A DNA stretch of 64,000 nt, from assembly GCF_003121295.1 (NCBI RefSeq), contig NZ_PHNC01000031.1:808439-872438 (forward strand), in the 5' to 3' direction. How positions within the stretch are numbered: position 1 is the first letter of the stretch; each line of letters begins with the position of its first letter. This document shows, one piece after another, positions 49,214 through 56,912 of the stretch. Under the pieces are notes generated by a model that made no database searches, was not told where the DNA came from, and was given only the letters and a program-made list of their open reading frames with translations. This DNA is from Streptomyces orinoci. GTDB lineage: Bacteria; Actinomycetota; Actinomycetes; Streptomycetales; Streptomycetaceae. Both the position numbers and the translations under genes were made by a program.

Positions 49214-49789
49214 TCAGACGTTGACGCCGAAGTCCTTGGCGATGCCTGCCAGGCCGGAGGCGTAACCCTGGCCCACCGCGCGGAACTTCCACTCCGCGCC
49301 GTGCCGGTACAGCTCGCCGAAGACCATTGCGGTCTCGGTGGCGGCGTCCTCGCTCAGGTCGTAACGGGCTATCTCGGCCTCGCCGGCCTGGTTGACGATG
49401 CGGATATAAGCGTTGCGCACCTGGCCGAAGTTCTGCGCGCGGGACTCCGCGTCATAGATGGAGACCGGGAAGACAATCTTGTCGATATCGGCCGGCAGCG
49501 CGGTCAGATTGACCTTGATCTGCTCATCGTCACCCTCGCCCTGCCCCGTCGTGTTGTCACCGGTGTGCACGATGGACTGGTCCGGGGTGGACTTGTTGTT
49601 GAAGAAGACGAAGTGGGCGTCGGAGTAGACCTTCCCGGCGGCGTTCACGGCGATCGCACTGGCGTCGAGGTCGAAGTCCGTGCCCGTGGTGGTGCGTACG
49701 TCCCAGCCCAGGCCGACGGTGACGGCCGACAGGCCGGGGGCCTCCTTGGTGAGGGAGACATTGCCGCCCTTGGACAGGCTTACCGGCAT
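49214..49789 (-). CDS. terD: TerD-family tellurium/stress protein
   Basis: A 191-residue calcium-binding beta-sandwich of exact family length. It begins PVSLSKGGNVSLTKEAPGL, with Ca ligands in DFDLDASAIAV and in GDNTTGQGEGDDEQI, and YDLSEDAATETAMVFGELYRHG near the end. Streptomycetes have several copies that affect stress response and development. ATG at 49789; longer frames have no ribosome site. It is divergent from arfB. Confidence 0.93.
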   Translation of the reverse strand: MPVSLSKGGNVSLTKEAPGLSAVTVGLGWDVRTTTGTDFDLDASAIAVNAAGKVYSDAHFVFFNNKSTPDQSIVHTGDNTTGQGEGDDEQIKVNLTALPADIDKIVFPVSIYDAESRAQNFGQVRNAYIRIVNQAGEAEIARYDLSEDAATETAMVFGELYRHGAEWKFRAVGQGYASGLAGIAKDFGVNV

Positions 49790-49982
49790 GGTTGAGATCC
49801 TCTCGTCGAGCCGAAGTCGCGGACCGGGCGAGGCCGCCCGCCCGTCACCCTCCCCAACGCCCGGCGCGGGCCGGGTGGTTCCGGATTCCTTTACTTTCTT
49901 TACCGGCTTCGCACGCCACACCGGCCATCGGGCCGGGCAAATCGAGGTGACGCAGGGGTGGCGGGCGTAAGACCATGGGGGC

Positions 49983-50411
49983 ATGTCCGGTCCCTATGTC
50001 ATCCGCGGTTCCGTCACGCTGCCCGAGTCCGAGCTCCAGTGGCGTTTCTCGCGTTCCTCCGGGCCGGGCGGCCAGCATGTCAACACCAGTGACAGTCAGG
50101 TGGAGCTGCGCTTCGACCTGGCCGCCACCGAGGCCCTGCCGCCGGTGTGGAAGGAGCGGGCGCTGCAGCGGCTGGCGGGCCGGATCAGCGGGGGAGTGCT
50201 GAGCGTACGGGCCAGTGAGCACCGTTCGCAGTGGCGCAACCGGGAAGCCGCCGCGGTGCGGCTGGCTACGCTGCTGGCCGAGGCCACGGCACCGCCGCCG
50301 CGCCCCCGTAAGCCGACCCGGATCCCGCGCGGCATCAATGAGCGGCGGCTGCGCGAGAAGAAGCAGCGGGCCGACACCAAACGGGGCCGCTCCGGCCGCG
50401 ACTGGCACTGA
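49983..50411 (+). CDS. arfB: Alternative ribosome-rescue factor ArfB (peptidyl-tRNA hydrolase)
   Basis: A 142-residue release-factor-like protein without codon-recognition domains. The catalytic SSGPGGQHVNTSDSQVELRF includes the GGQ motif, and the basic C-terminal tail (KPTRIPRGINERRLREKKQRADTKRGR) is the part that enters the mRNA channel of stalled ribosomes. ATG at 49983. Length and tail distinguish it from RF1/RF2. Convergent with the flavin reductase gene. Confidence 0.94.
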   Translation: MSGPYVIRGSVTLPESELQWRFSRSSGPGGQHVNTSDSQVELRFDLAATEALPPVWKERALQRLAGRISGGVLSVRASEHRSQWRNREAAAVRLATLLAEATAPPPRPRKPTRIPRGINERRLREKKQRADTKRGRSGRDWH

Positions 50412-50459
50412 TCCGCGCCCGGCCGCCCCATCGCCACCTTGCCCAAGTGTCCTGACTTT

Positions 50460-51023
50460 TCAGGACAGATGGCGGTAGCGACCGCGGAAGTAGGTCAGCG
50501 GCCCGTCCTCCGAGTCCGGCGCGTGCGCCGTCAGCACCCGGCCGATCACCAGCGTGTGGTCACCCGCCGGCACCCGCTGCTCGGTGCGGCACTCCAGGGT
50601 GGCCAGCGCCCCGCCGACCAGCGGTGCGCCGGATGCCGCGCCGCGCTCCCAGGGGATGTCCGCGAACAGCAGCCGGTCGCTGACCCGGCCCTTCATGGCG
50701 AACCGTCCCGCGGTCTGGCGCTGCCCCTCGGCCAGCACCGAGACCGCCCACCGGTCCACCCGGGCCAGCAGATCGTCCATCCGGGAGTCATTGCGCACGC
50801 TGACCAGCACCAGCGGCGGTTCCAGGGAGACCGAGACAAAGGCGGTGGCCGTCATCCCCACGTCCTCGCCGCGCGGACCGTCGTCCGGGTCGTGCGCGGT
50901 GACCAGCACCACGCCCGCGGCGAGGCGGGCCAGGGCGGCGCGGAACTCGTCGGCGGTCACCCCTTCAGGATGCGCTATGCCGGGCACGGGGGGCTGAGTG
51001 GTATCGCAGGTCGTCTGGAACAC
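50460..51023 (-). CDS. Flavin reductase-like domain protein
   Basis: A 187-residue FMN-binding split barrel: FRAALARLAAGVVLVTAHDPDDGP, GMTATAFVSVSLEPPLVLVSVRN, then HTLVIGRVLTAH and LTYFRGRYRHL at the end. This is the reductase subunit pattern of two-component flavin monooxygenases (HpaC/ActVB type). It supplies reduced FMN, but no partner monooxygenase is adjacent. ATG at 51023. In streptomycetes it commonly lies beside cdgB, as here. Confidence 0.88.
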   Translation of the reverse strand: MFQTTCDTTQPPVPGIAHPEGVTADEFRAALARLAAGVVLVTAHDPDDGPRGEDVGMTATAFVSVSLEPPLVLVSVRNDSRMDDLLARVDRWAVSVLAEGQRQTAGRFAMKGRVSDRLLFADIPWERGAASGAPLVGGALATLECRTEQRVPAGDHTLVIGRVLTAHAPDSEDGPLTYFRGRYRHLS

Positions 51024-51244
51024 ATGAGCACGCTAGCCGCCCGGCGGACGGGGCGGCATCGGGCTGCGGCCCCACTTCGCTTCTGGTATTGGTCCTAGGC
51101 CCGGCGGTCGCCGGACAAGCCTTCCGCGTTTCCCGAGCAATTCCGTGCGCCATTCGCGCAAGCCCAATGAGGGCCCCGCCCAATTTGCGTTGAGAAAGCG
51201 TAAGAGGGTGCTCAAGCCCCAGGTCGGGGCGGCTTCGTCACGCG

Positions 51245-51262
51245 CTGTGACATGACTCACAG
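51245..51262. promoter_or_regulatory. BldD-like operator upstream of cdgB
   Basis: CTGTGA-N6-TCACAG, a perfect 6-bp inverted repeat of the AGTGA(n)TCAC class bound by BldD, 119 bases before the cdgB ATG. A TTGACC at 51275-51280 may be part of the promoter. The rest of the 357-base gap 51024-51380 shows nothing else I can name. Confidence 0.5.
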
Positions 51263-51380
51263 AGGCGGGTATTTGTTGACCCTGTGTACCGAGTTGTCAG
51301 CTCGCTGTGATTCAGTGGCGTGGTAAGTGGACGACAAGAAAATCTGGAGTAGCTGTCGAGGTCTCGGGGGAGAGCGAGCT

Positions 51381-53108
51381 ATGGAGTCCGAGTCGGAACC
51401 GTATGTACGCCTGGCGACCTTGAGGCAGGTCCACCAGGCCGTGGCGGATCTGAACACCGCACGCAGCCTCGCCGACACCCTGCAGACCGTCGCCGACGGC
51501 GTGGTGTCCGGCCTGGGCTATGAGCTCGCGGCGGTCAATCTGGTGCGGCCGGACGGTGATCTGGTGGTGGCCGCGGTGGCGGGCAGTGCCAGCGCCGAAG
51601 CCTTCCTGGCCGGACGGGTCGGTTCCAGGGTGTCCTGGGAGCGCCGGCTGGCGATGGGCGACCGCTGGGGTGAGCTGCGCTTCATCCCGTACACCGAGGG
51701 ATGGGTGCTGGACGACGACGATGTCCCGCAGTGGCACACCACCGGCCCGGCGCCGCGCTTTCCCGACGAGTGGCACCCCATGGACCGCCTCTTCGCCCCG
51801 ATGTACACCGCCGGAACGGCCGGCGGGGAGCTGCTCGGGGTCATATCCGTAGACAAGCCGCGCAACGGACGCCGCCCCGGCGCCTGGGGGCGCGAGGCTT
51901 TGCAGATGTATGCGTTCCAGGCGGCGGTGGCGATCAGTAACGCTCATCTACGCGCAAATATGCAGCGGGCCCTGGTCCGGCTGGAACGTGAGGGGCAGGC
52001 GCTGCGCGCCAGCGAGGAAAGCTTCCGGCAGGCATTTGAATTCGCGCCCAGCGGTATGGCCATCGCCGAGATGGGCGGCGACCAGCACGGCCGGCTGCAC
52101 CGGGCCAATGACGCGCTGTGCCGGCTGCTGGGCCGCTCGGCCTCGCAGATGCGCCGCTACTCCTTCTCCGACCTGGTCCACCCCGAGGACATCGGCACCC
52201 TGCTGCGTACCTCCGCCGAGGGCGGCCGGGCCGAGCTGCGCCTCCAGCGCCGCGACGGCAGCTATGTCTGGGTCTCGCTGCGCAACTCGGTGGTCGCCGA
52301 CGCCGCCGACGGCCCCCGCTACCTCCTGACCCATGTCGAGGACATAGAGGACCGCAAGCGGCACGAGCTCCAGCTGGCCCACCGCGCCAGCCATGACTCG
52401 CTGACCGGCCTGCCCAACAGCGCCGAGCTGCGCGCCCGGCTCAGCAGCCGGCTGTGCTCCCGTCCGCCGGGCAGCGAGGCGCTCTCGGCGCTCTCCCCCT
52501 TCGGCCGGCTGGACGGCTTCGCCGAGGTCACCAGCCTGGTGTCCACCGCCGGGTACGGCCATGGCTTCGGCGGCGAGGGCGTCCCCGGCAGCGCCCCGGA
52601 GCCCGTCGCCGAGGAGTTCCGCGAGCCCTCCGGCGGCGACTACTGGGACGAGGGCGCCTATGACCACCATGAGCACACCATCGCCCTGGACGAGGCCAGC
52701 GACGACGGGGCCAAGGGCCTGGCCGTCCTCTTCTGCGACCTGGACGGCTTCAAGTCGATCAACGACCGGTTCGGCCACCACACCGGTGACGCGGTACTGA
52801 TCGAGGTGGCCCGCCGGCTGACCAGCGGCGTCCGCGACGGGGACACGGTGGCCCGGCTGGGCGGCGACGAGTTTGTGGTGCTGGCCGACGGGCTGGGCCG
52901 CGCGGACGCGGAGGATCTCGCGGTCCGGCTGCGCAACGCGATCATCCCGCCGATCCGGGTGGACGGCCGGGCGGTGCGGGTCGGTGCCAGCTTCGGCATC
53001 GGCTGGGCGGGCTGCGGAATGTCCGCGGACGAGGTGCTGCGCTCTGCGGACCAGCGGATGTATGTGGAGAAGAGGTCCCGGGCGAAGGCCGGGCGGCGGG
53101 CGGGCTGA
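51381..53108 (+). CDS. cdgB: Diguanylate cyclase CdgB (GAF-PAS-GGDEF)
   Basis: A 575-residue cytoplasmic c-di-GMP synthase. Domains are GAF (about 10-190), a short coiled coil, PAS/PAC (about 215-335, with FEFAPSGMAIAEM and YLLTHVEDIEDRKRHE) and GGDEF (from DSLTGLPN). The active site RLGGDEFVV and the product-inhibition site RDGD five residues upstream are intact. An insertion of roughly 70 acidic residues separates DSLTGLPN from LAVLFCDLDGFKSIND. ATG at 51381 with GGGGGAG upstream. In S. coelicolor cdgB affects development and is controlled by BldD. Confidence 0.92.
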   Translation: MESESEPYVRLATLRQVHQAVADLNTARSLADTLQTVADGVVSGLGYELAAVNLVRPDGDLVVAAVAGSASAEAFLAGRVGSRVSWERRLAMGDRWGELRFIPYTEGWVLDDDDVPQWHTTGPAPRFPDEWHPMDRLFAPMYTAGTAGGELLGVISVDKPRNGRRPGAWGREALQMYAFQAAVAISNAHLRANMQRALVRLEREGQALRASEESFRQAFEFAPSGMAIAEMGGDQHGRLHRANDALCRLLGRSASQMRRYSFSDLVHPEDIGTLLRTSAEGGRAELRLQRRDGSYVWVSLRNSVVADAADGPRYLLTHVEDIEDRKRHELQLAHRASHDSLTGLPNSAELRARLSSRLCSRPPGSEALSALSPFGRLDGFAEVTSLVSTAGYGHGFGGEGVPGSAPEPVAEEFREPSGGDYWDEGAYDHHEHTIALDEASDDGAKGLAVLFCDLDGFKSINDRFGHHTGDAVLIEVARRLTSGVRDGDTVARLGGDEFVVLADGLGRADAEDLAVRLRNAIIPPIRVDGRAVRVGASFGIGWAGCGMSADEVLRSADQRMYVEKRSRAKAGRRAG

Positions 53109-53249
53109 GCCTGTTCTCATCTCGCTCGGGTAGGCTGCGCCGATGCGGCACCGCCGCCGACCGTGGTGGCCGGACCGGCTCCCGACACCGCGGACCGGGC
53201 GAGCAGAGCAGGGGTGCCGACGGGCGGACCACTTGGGGAGTGACACGGG

Positions 53250-54224
53250 ATGACGGCCGGTAACAATGGCACGGGCACGCCGCAGGACGACGACCCGTTC
53301 GCCTACCTGTACCGCTCGGAGGGCGGCGAGCAGGGTGGCGACGGCGCTGCGTCCGCGCCGCAGCCCGGGGTCCCGCGCACGTCGTACAACCAGGTCCGCC
53401 CGGTGGGCTCGCGCCAGTACGGCCCGCAGGGCGGCACCTACGGCGGCCAGACGCCGGGCGGTACCTACGGCGGCGGGCAGCCGATGCCCGCGCACCAGCC
53501 CGCCCCGCACTACGCGGCCCCGGAAACGCTCCCCGGCGGCGCCCCCCGCCACCCCGCCTCCGGCCACGGCGGCCATGCCGCCGCCGAACGCCCCAAGCGG
53601 CGCGGGCTGCTGGTGGCCGCGATAGCCGTGGTGCTGGTCGTCGCGGGCGGCATCGGTGTGGCCATGCTCACCAACTCCGGCAACTCCGACGACAAGTCCA
53701 ACGCGGCCAACAGCACCAGTCAGCCGAGTTCGCCGTCCAAGGACAAGCCGACGGGCAAGAAGGACGGTTCGGACGACTCCAAGGACCAGTCTGCGGCCGG
53801 GGAGTTGAAGCGGGACGCGGCCAGCCTGAAGCTGATGGGCGGGGCCACCACAGCCAAGGACATCAAGGGCGCGCAAGCGGACGGCGGTACGTACATCACC
53901 GGCATGAACAAGCCGGGGGCGGCCGTGGAGTGGACCGTCAACGTCCCGGACGGCGGCGACTACACGCTCGTGGTGACCTACGGCGTGCCGGGTGTGGACG
54001 CCAACTCCACGATATGGATCAACGGTGAACGGCGCGACCAGGTGCTGAGTATGAAGAACTTCGCCCAGGCGAAGGCCGGTGAGTGGGACCGATGGACCCA
54101 CACCTGGGCCTGGATAAGCCTGAAGAAGGGCTCCAACACCGTGAAGTTGTCCTGTGAGCAGGGCAATCAGTGCAACTTCAATCTCGACCAGATGTGGCTG
54201 AAGCCGGGGCAGACGAAGGGCTAG
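53250..54224 (+). CDS. Membrane-anchored protein with C-terminal carbohydrate-binding module
   Basis: A 324-residue protein. The N-terminus (1-115) is cytoplasmic, Gly/Pro/Tyr-rich with GTYGG repeats; one membrane helix (GLLVAAIAVVLVVAGGIGVAML) lies near residue 120-141; a Ser/Lys/Asp linker follows. The external domain (about 185-324) has DAASLKLMGG, GAAVEWTVNVPDGGDYTLVVTYG and NTVKLSCEQGNQCNFNLDQMWLKP, which is the CBM6/CBM35 fold with a Cys pair. It probably binds cell-wall or extracellular sugar. It follows cdgB on the same strand. Confidence 0.85.
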   Translation: MTAGNNGTGTPQDDDPFAYLYRSEGGEQGGDGAASAPQPGVPRTSYNQVRPVGSRQYGPQGGTYGGQTPGGTYGGGQPMPAHQPAPHYAAPETLPGGAPRHPASGHGGHAAAERPKRRGLLVAAIAVVLVVAGGIGVAMLTNSGNSDDKSNAANSTSQPSSPSKDKPTGKKDGSDDSKDQSAAGELKRDAASLKLMGGATTAKDIKGAQADGGTYITGMNKPGAAVEWTVNVPDGGDYTLVVTYGVPGVDANSTIWINGERRDQVLSMKNFAQAKAGEWDRWTHTWAWISLKKGSNTVKLSCEQGNQCNFNLDQMWLKPGQTKG

Positions 54225-54422
54225 ACCTGGCTGCGGGCCCAACCCTGTTCCAACTGCACTTGGCCCCGGCCGGATCCTGCTGGCCCAACCTGCGGAGTGG
54301 TGGTTCGCCGAACTGAGCGTCCCCACCGTTTGCGGGGCACAAGACCGCTGACGAGGCCCTCGCGCCCCTCGCTCCCTACTGCCTCCGCATCATGAACTCA
54401 GGACACGAGGCGGACACCAATA

Positions 54423-54458
54423 TGCGGGCAGGGACCGCTGTCTCAGTCCCTGCCCGCA
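54423..54458. terminator. Hairpin terminator in the convergent gap
   Basis: Perfect 13-bp arms TGCGGGCAGGGAC / GTCCCTGCCCGCA with a ten-base loop, between the carbohydrate-binding protein gene and the leftward remnant. Confidence 0.8.
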
Positions 54459-54485
54459 CAAACCTGCAAACTGCCTACTCCTGGG

Positions 54486-54735
54486 TCACTTCCCCCATAT
54501 CTCTACGTACTTGACCGCCCACGGGGCGTTGTCGATGTAGTGGCCAGGCGTGAGCACAATGCTCTTGCCATCCCCGCAATTCACGCCGCTTCGGAGCACC
54601 ACCCGGTACTTCGTCTGGTTGGATACGGAGCGGTCCGCGCCCGTCAGTTCGTGGCATCCAAGGTTGCCAGGTCGGTAGGACGCCCTGCGTCCCTGGAAGT
54701 TGGCTTTCGTCCACCCGCAGACCTGACCGCTTTGT
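54486..54735 (-). pseudogene. Remnant of a secreted I36-type peptidase inhibitor gene
   Basis: The frame encodes the C-terminal part of a beta/gamma-crystallin-like protein: VCGWTKANFQGRRASYRPGN, then CHELTGADRSVSNQTKYRVVL and GKSIVLTPGHYIDNAPW. These match the two-motif fold of the streptomycete metalloprotease inhibitors (family I36). The signal peptide and the first half are missing: upstream the frame runs straight into the 3' end of the aldolase gene and has no start or ribosome site. Reads as a truncated gene left at an insertion or deletion junction. Confidence 0.6.
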
Positions 54736-54738
54736 CGG

Positions 54739-55563
54739 TCAGTTGTCGCCGATTCGGAGGCACGTAGCCACCGCCGAGGCCATCGCCTCGCGGGCGGGGG
54801 TGAGGTACTTGCGGGGATCGACGGTCGAGGGGTGCGCTTCCAGGAAGGCGCGGACGGCGCCGGTGTAGGCCTGGTTGAGGGCGGTGCCCACATTGACCTT
54901 GCGGATCCCGGCGGCCAGGGCGCGGCGGAGTTCGGTGTCCGGGACGCCGGAGGAGCCGTGCAGCACCAGGGGGACGGGTACGGCCCGGTGGAGTTCGCCG
55001 ATCAGGGCGTGGTCGAGGGTGGCCGTACGGGTGGTCATGGCGTGGGAGCTGCCGACGGCTACGGCGAGGGCGTCAACGCCGGTCTCGGCGACATAGCGGG
55101 CCGCCTCGGTGGGGTCGGTGCGGACGCCGGGGGTATGGGCGTCGCCCGGTTTGCCGCCGATGCGGCCCAGTTCGGCTTCCAGGGTGAGGTCCCGCTGGTG
55201 GGCCCAGCGGGCGGCTTCGGCGGTTGCCTTGACGTTGTCGGCGTAGGGGAGCCGGGACGCGTCGAACATCACGGAGCTGAAGTCATGCGCGGCGGCCGCG
55301 TGGAGGAGTTCCACGGATTCGACGTGGTCGAGGTGGAGGGCGAGCGGGATGGCGGCCGTGCGGGCCACGGCTGCTGTGGCCGTTGCCAGCGGGGTGAGGT
55401 TGCCGCCGTGGAACTTCACGGCGTTCTCGGAGATTTGCAGGATGGCCGGGGTGTTGGCGGCTTCGGCGGCGCTGGCGATGGCTTCGGCGTGCTCGATGGT
55501 GATGACGTTGAAGGCGAATGCGGGGCCGTGCGCCAGGAGTTCGTGGGTTCTGGCCAGTGGCAT
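54739..55563 (-). CDS. Class II ketose-bisphosphate aldolase (fructose/tagatose type)
   Basis: A 274-residue Zn aldolase. Catalytic Asp and Zn histidine are in LALHLDHVESVE, the Glu/His in EAELGRIGG, the second metal His in AVAVGSSHA and LVLHGSSGVPD, and phosphate binding in KVNVGTALN. At this length it is closer to GatY/KbaY tagatose-bisphosphate aldolases than to housekeeping FbaA. The ATG at 55563 has AGGAG. It is read after the sugar-phosphate kinase on the same strand, with a large palindromic repeat in between. Confidence 0.88.
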   Translation of the reverse strand: MPLARTHELLAHGPAFAFNVITIEHAEAIASAAEAANTPAILQISENAVKFHGGNLTPLATATAAVARTAAIPLALHLDHVESVELLHAAAAHDFSSVMFDASRLPYADNVKATAEAARWAHQRDLTLEAELGRIGGKPGDAHTPGVRTDPTEAARYVAETGVDALAVAVGSSHAMTTRTATLDHALIGELHRAVPVPLVLHGSSGVPDTELRRALAAGIRKVNVGTALNQAYTGAVRAFLEAHPSTVDPRKYLTPAREAMASAVATCLRIGDN

Positions 55564-55584
55564 CGTTTCAGCTCCTGTTCGTTG

Positions 55585-55845
55585 GGCGGCACGCCCCTGC
55601 GGGGCGTCTGGCTCCCACCCGCGCACCACCCGTGACCCGGCGCCGGGTGGCCGGGCTCTCCTGTGGGGCTTGCCCGCCGTTGGCGGCGTACGGTCCGCGG
55701 ACGCCGACGGCGGATGCCCCCACTGGCGACCTCACCCACCGCGGCAACGGTCACGGGTGGTGCGTGGGTGGGGTGAGCCCGCCGCAGGCGCAAACGGCGC
55801 CGCACCCGGCAACGCACGCCCGCCTCCGGCAAGGGAATCCGCACC
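55585..55845. repeat. Large palindromic repeat, copy A
   Basis: The 283-base gap between the kinase and the aldolase. Inner arms GCCCGCCGTTGGCG / CGCCGACGGCGGATGC flank ACGGTCCGCGG. Outer arms at 55615-55637 and 55749-55771 match at 22 of 23 positions (CCACCC.CGCACCACCCGTG). A GCGCCGCACCCGGCAACG tail follows. The same design and sequences recur at 59200-59640. Confidence 0.75.
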
Positions 55846-55846
55846 C

Positions 55847-56779
55847 TCACGCGGGAAGGACCTTCACCCGCGGCAGCAGCGCCTCGTACGCGGCACCGTC
55901 GAACTCGCCCGCCCCCGCCGCCCGTACCGTCGCCCCCGACAAGGCCACGGCCCGGGCCAGCCGCTCGGGCCAGGGCAAGCCCCGTACCCAGCCGGAGAGC
56001 AGCGCGGCCACCGCGGAGTCACCGGCGCCGGTCGGGTTGCCGGGGAGGCGTTCCGGGGCGGCGGCCCGCCATGCCCCGTCGGGGGTGACGGCCAGCACCC
56101 CGTCCGGCCCCAGCGAGGCCACCACCGCATACGCACCCCGGCGCCGCGCGTCCTGCGCCGCCCGCAGCGGCTCGGTGGAGCCGGTCAGCTCCGCCAGTTC
56201 GGCCGCGTTCGGCTTGACCGCGTCCGGCCGCGCCGCGATCCCCCGGCGCAGCGGCTCCCCGCTGGTGTCCAGCAGCACCGGCACCTCCCGGGCCCGTGCC
56301 GCGCGTACCAGATGCGCGTACGCCCCCACCGGCACCCCGGGCGGCAGGCTGCCGCACAGGGCCACCGCCCGGGCCCTCTCCAGGAGTTGGGCGTAGCGGT
56401 CGGTGAACTCGGCCCACTCCTCGGCCGAGACCTCCGGGCCCGGCTCATTGAACTGGGTGGTGTCACCACCCGCCGTGTCCACCACCGCCACCGTGCGCCG
56501 GGTGTTGCCGGCGATCGGGACCAGCGCGTCGGTCAGCACCCCGGCCCGGCCCCGGGCGGCGTCCGCCAGCAGGGTGCGCAGGGTCTGGCCGTTGGGGCCG
56601 CCGGCGAAGCCGGTGACCGTGACGTCATGGCCCAACTCGGCCAGTACGCACGCCACGTTCAGCCCCTTGCCGCCCGCCCGCTCGGCGACCCGGGTGACCC
56701 GGTGCGAGCTGTGCGGGCGCAACCGCGGTACCCGGTACGTCAGATCGAGCGCGGCGTTGAGCGTGACCGTGAGGATCAC
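55847..56779 (-). CDS. PfkB-family sugar-phosphate kinase (1-phosphofructokinase/tagatose-6-P kinase type)
   Basis: A 310-residue ribokinase-fold enzyme: VILTVTLNAALDLTYRV at the start, signature 1 GGKGLNVACVLAELG, signature 2 with the catalytic Asp in NPTGAGDSAVAALLSG. Length and N-terminus match FruK/LacC, which phosphorylate fructose 1-phosphate or tagatose 6-phosphate. The GTG at 56779 has GGGAGG five bases upstream. It lies downstream of nagA and upstream of the aldolase, which favours making a bisphosphate for that aldolase. Confidence 0.88.
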   Translation of the reverse strand: MILTVTLNAALDLTYRVPRLRPHSSHRVTRVAERAGGKGLNVACVLAELGHDVTVTGFAGGPNGQTLRTLLADAARGRAGVLTDALVPIAGNTRRTVAVVDTAGGDTTQFNEPGPEVSAEEWAEFTDRYAQLLERARAVALCGSLPPGVPVGAYAHLVRAARAREVPVLLDTSGEPLRRGIAARPDAVKPNAAELAELTGSTEPLRAAQDARRRGAYAVVASLGPDGVLAVTPDGAWRAAAPERLPGNPTGAGDSAVAALLSGWVRGLPWPERLARAVALSGATVRAAGAGEFDGAAYEALLPRVKVLPA

Positions 56780-56858
56780 CGGTGCCTCCCTCCCACCCGA
56801 AGCTCCCACCAGAAGACTGCCCACCATGGGGATTGCGGGAGCGATCATGCCAAAACAG

Positions 56859-56892
56859 AAGCGGCAGGCCCAGAGTCGGGGACCTGCCGCTT
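56859..56892 (-). terminator. Hairpin between nagA and the kinase
   Basis: AAGCGGCAGG / CCTGCCGCTT, perfect 10-bp arms with a partly paired 14-base loop, 20 bases after the nagA stop. It suggests that nagKA and the kinase-aldolase pair are separate transcripts or are attenuated. Confidence 0.75.
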
Positions 56893-56912
56893 GGGTGCAA
56901 GGGCGGGAGGAA

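Noticed and set aside
51948..54326. 792-codon frame opposite cdgB and the carbohydrate-binding gene
   Set aside because: Antisense shadow; the + strand genes have complete domains and start signals.
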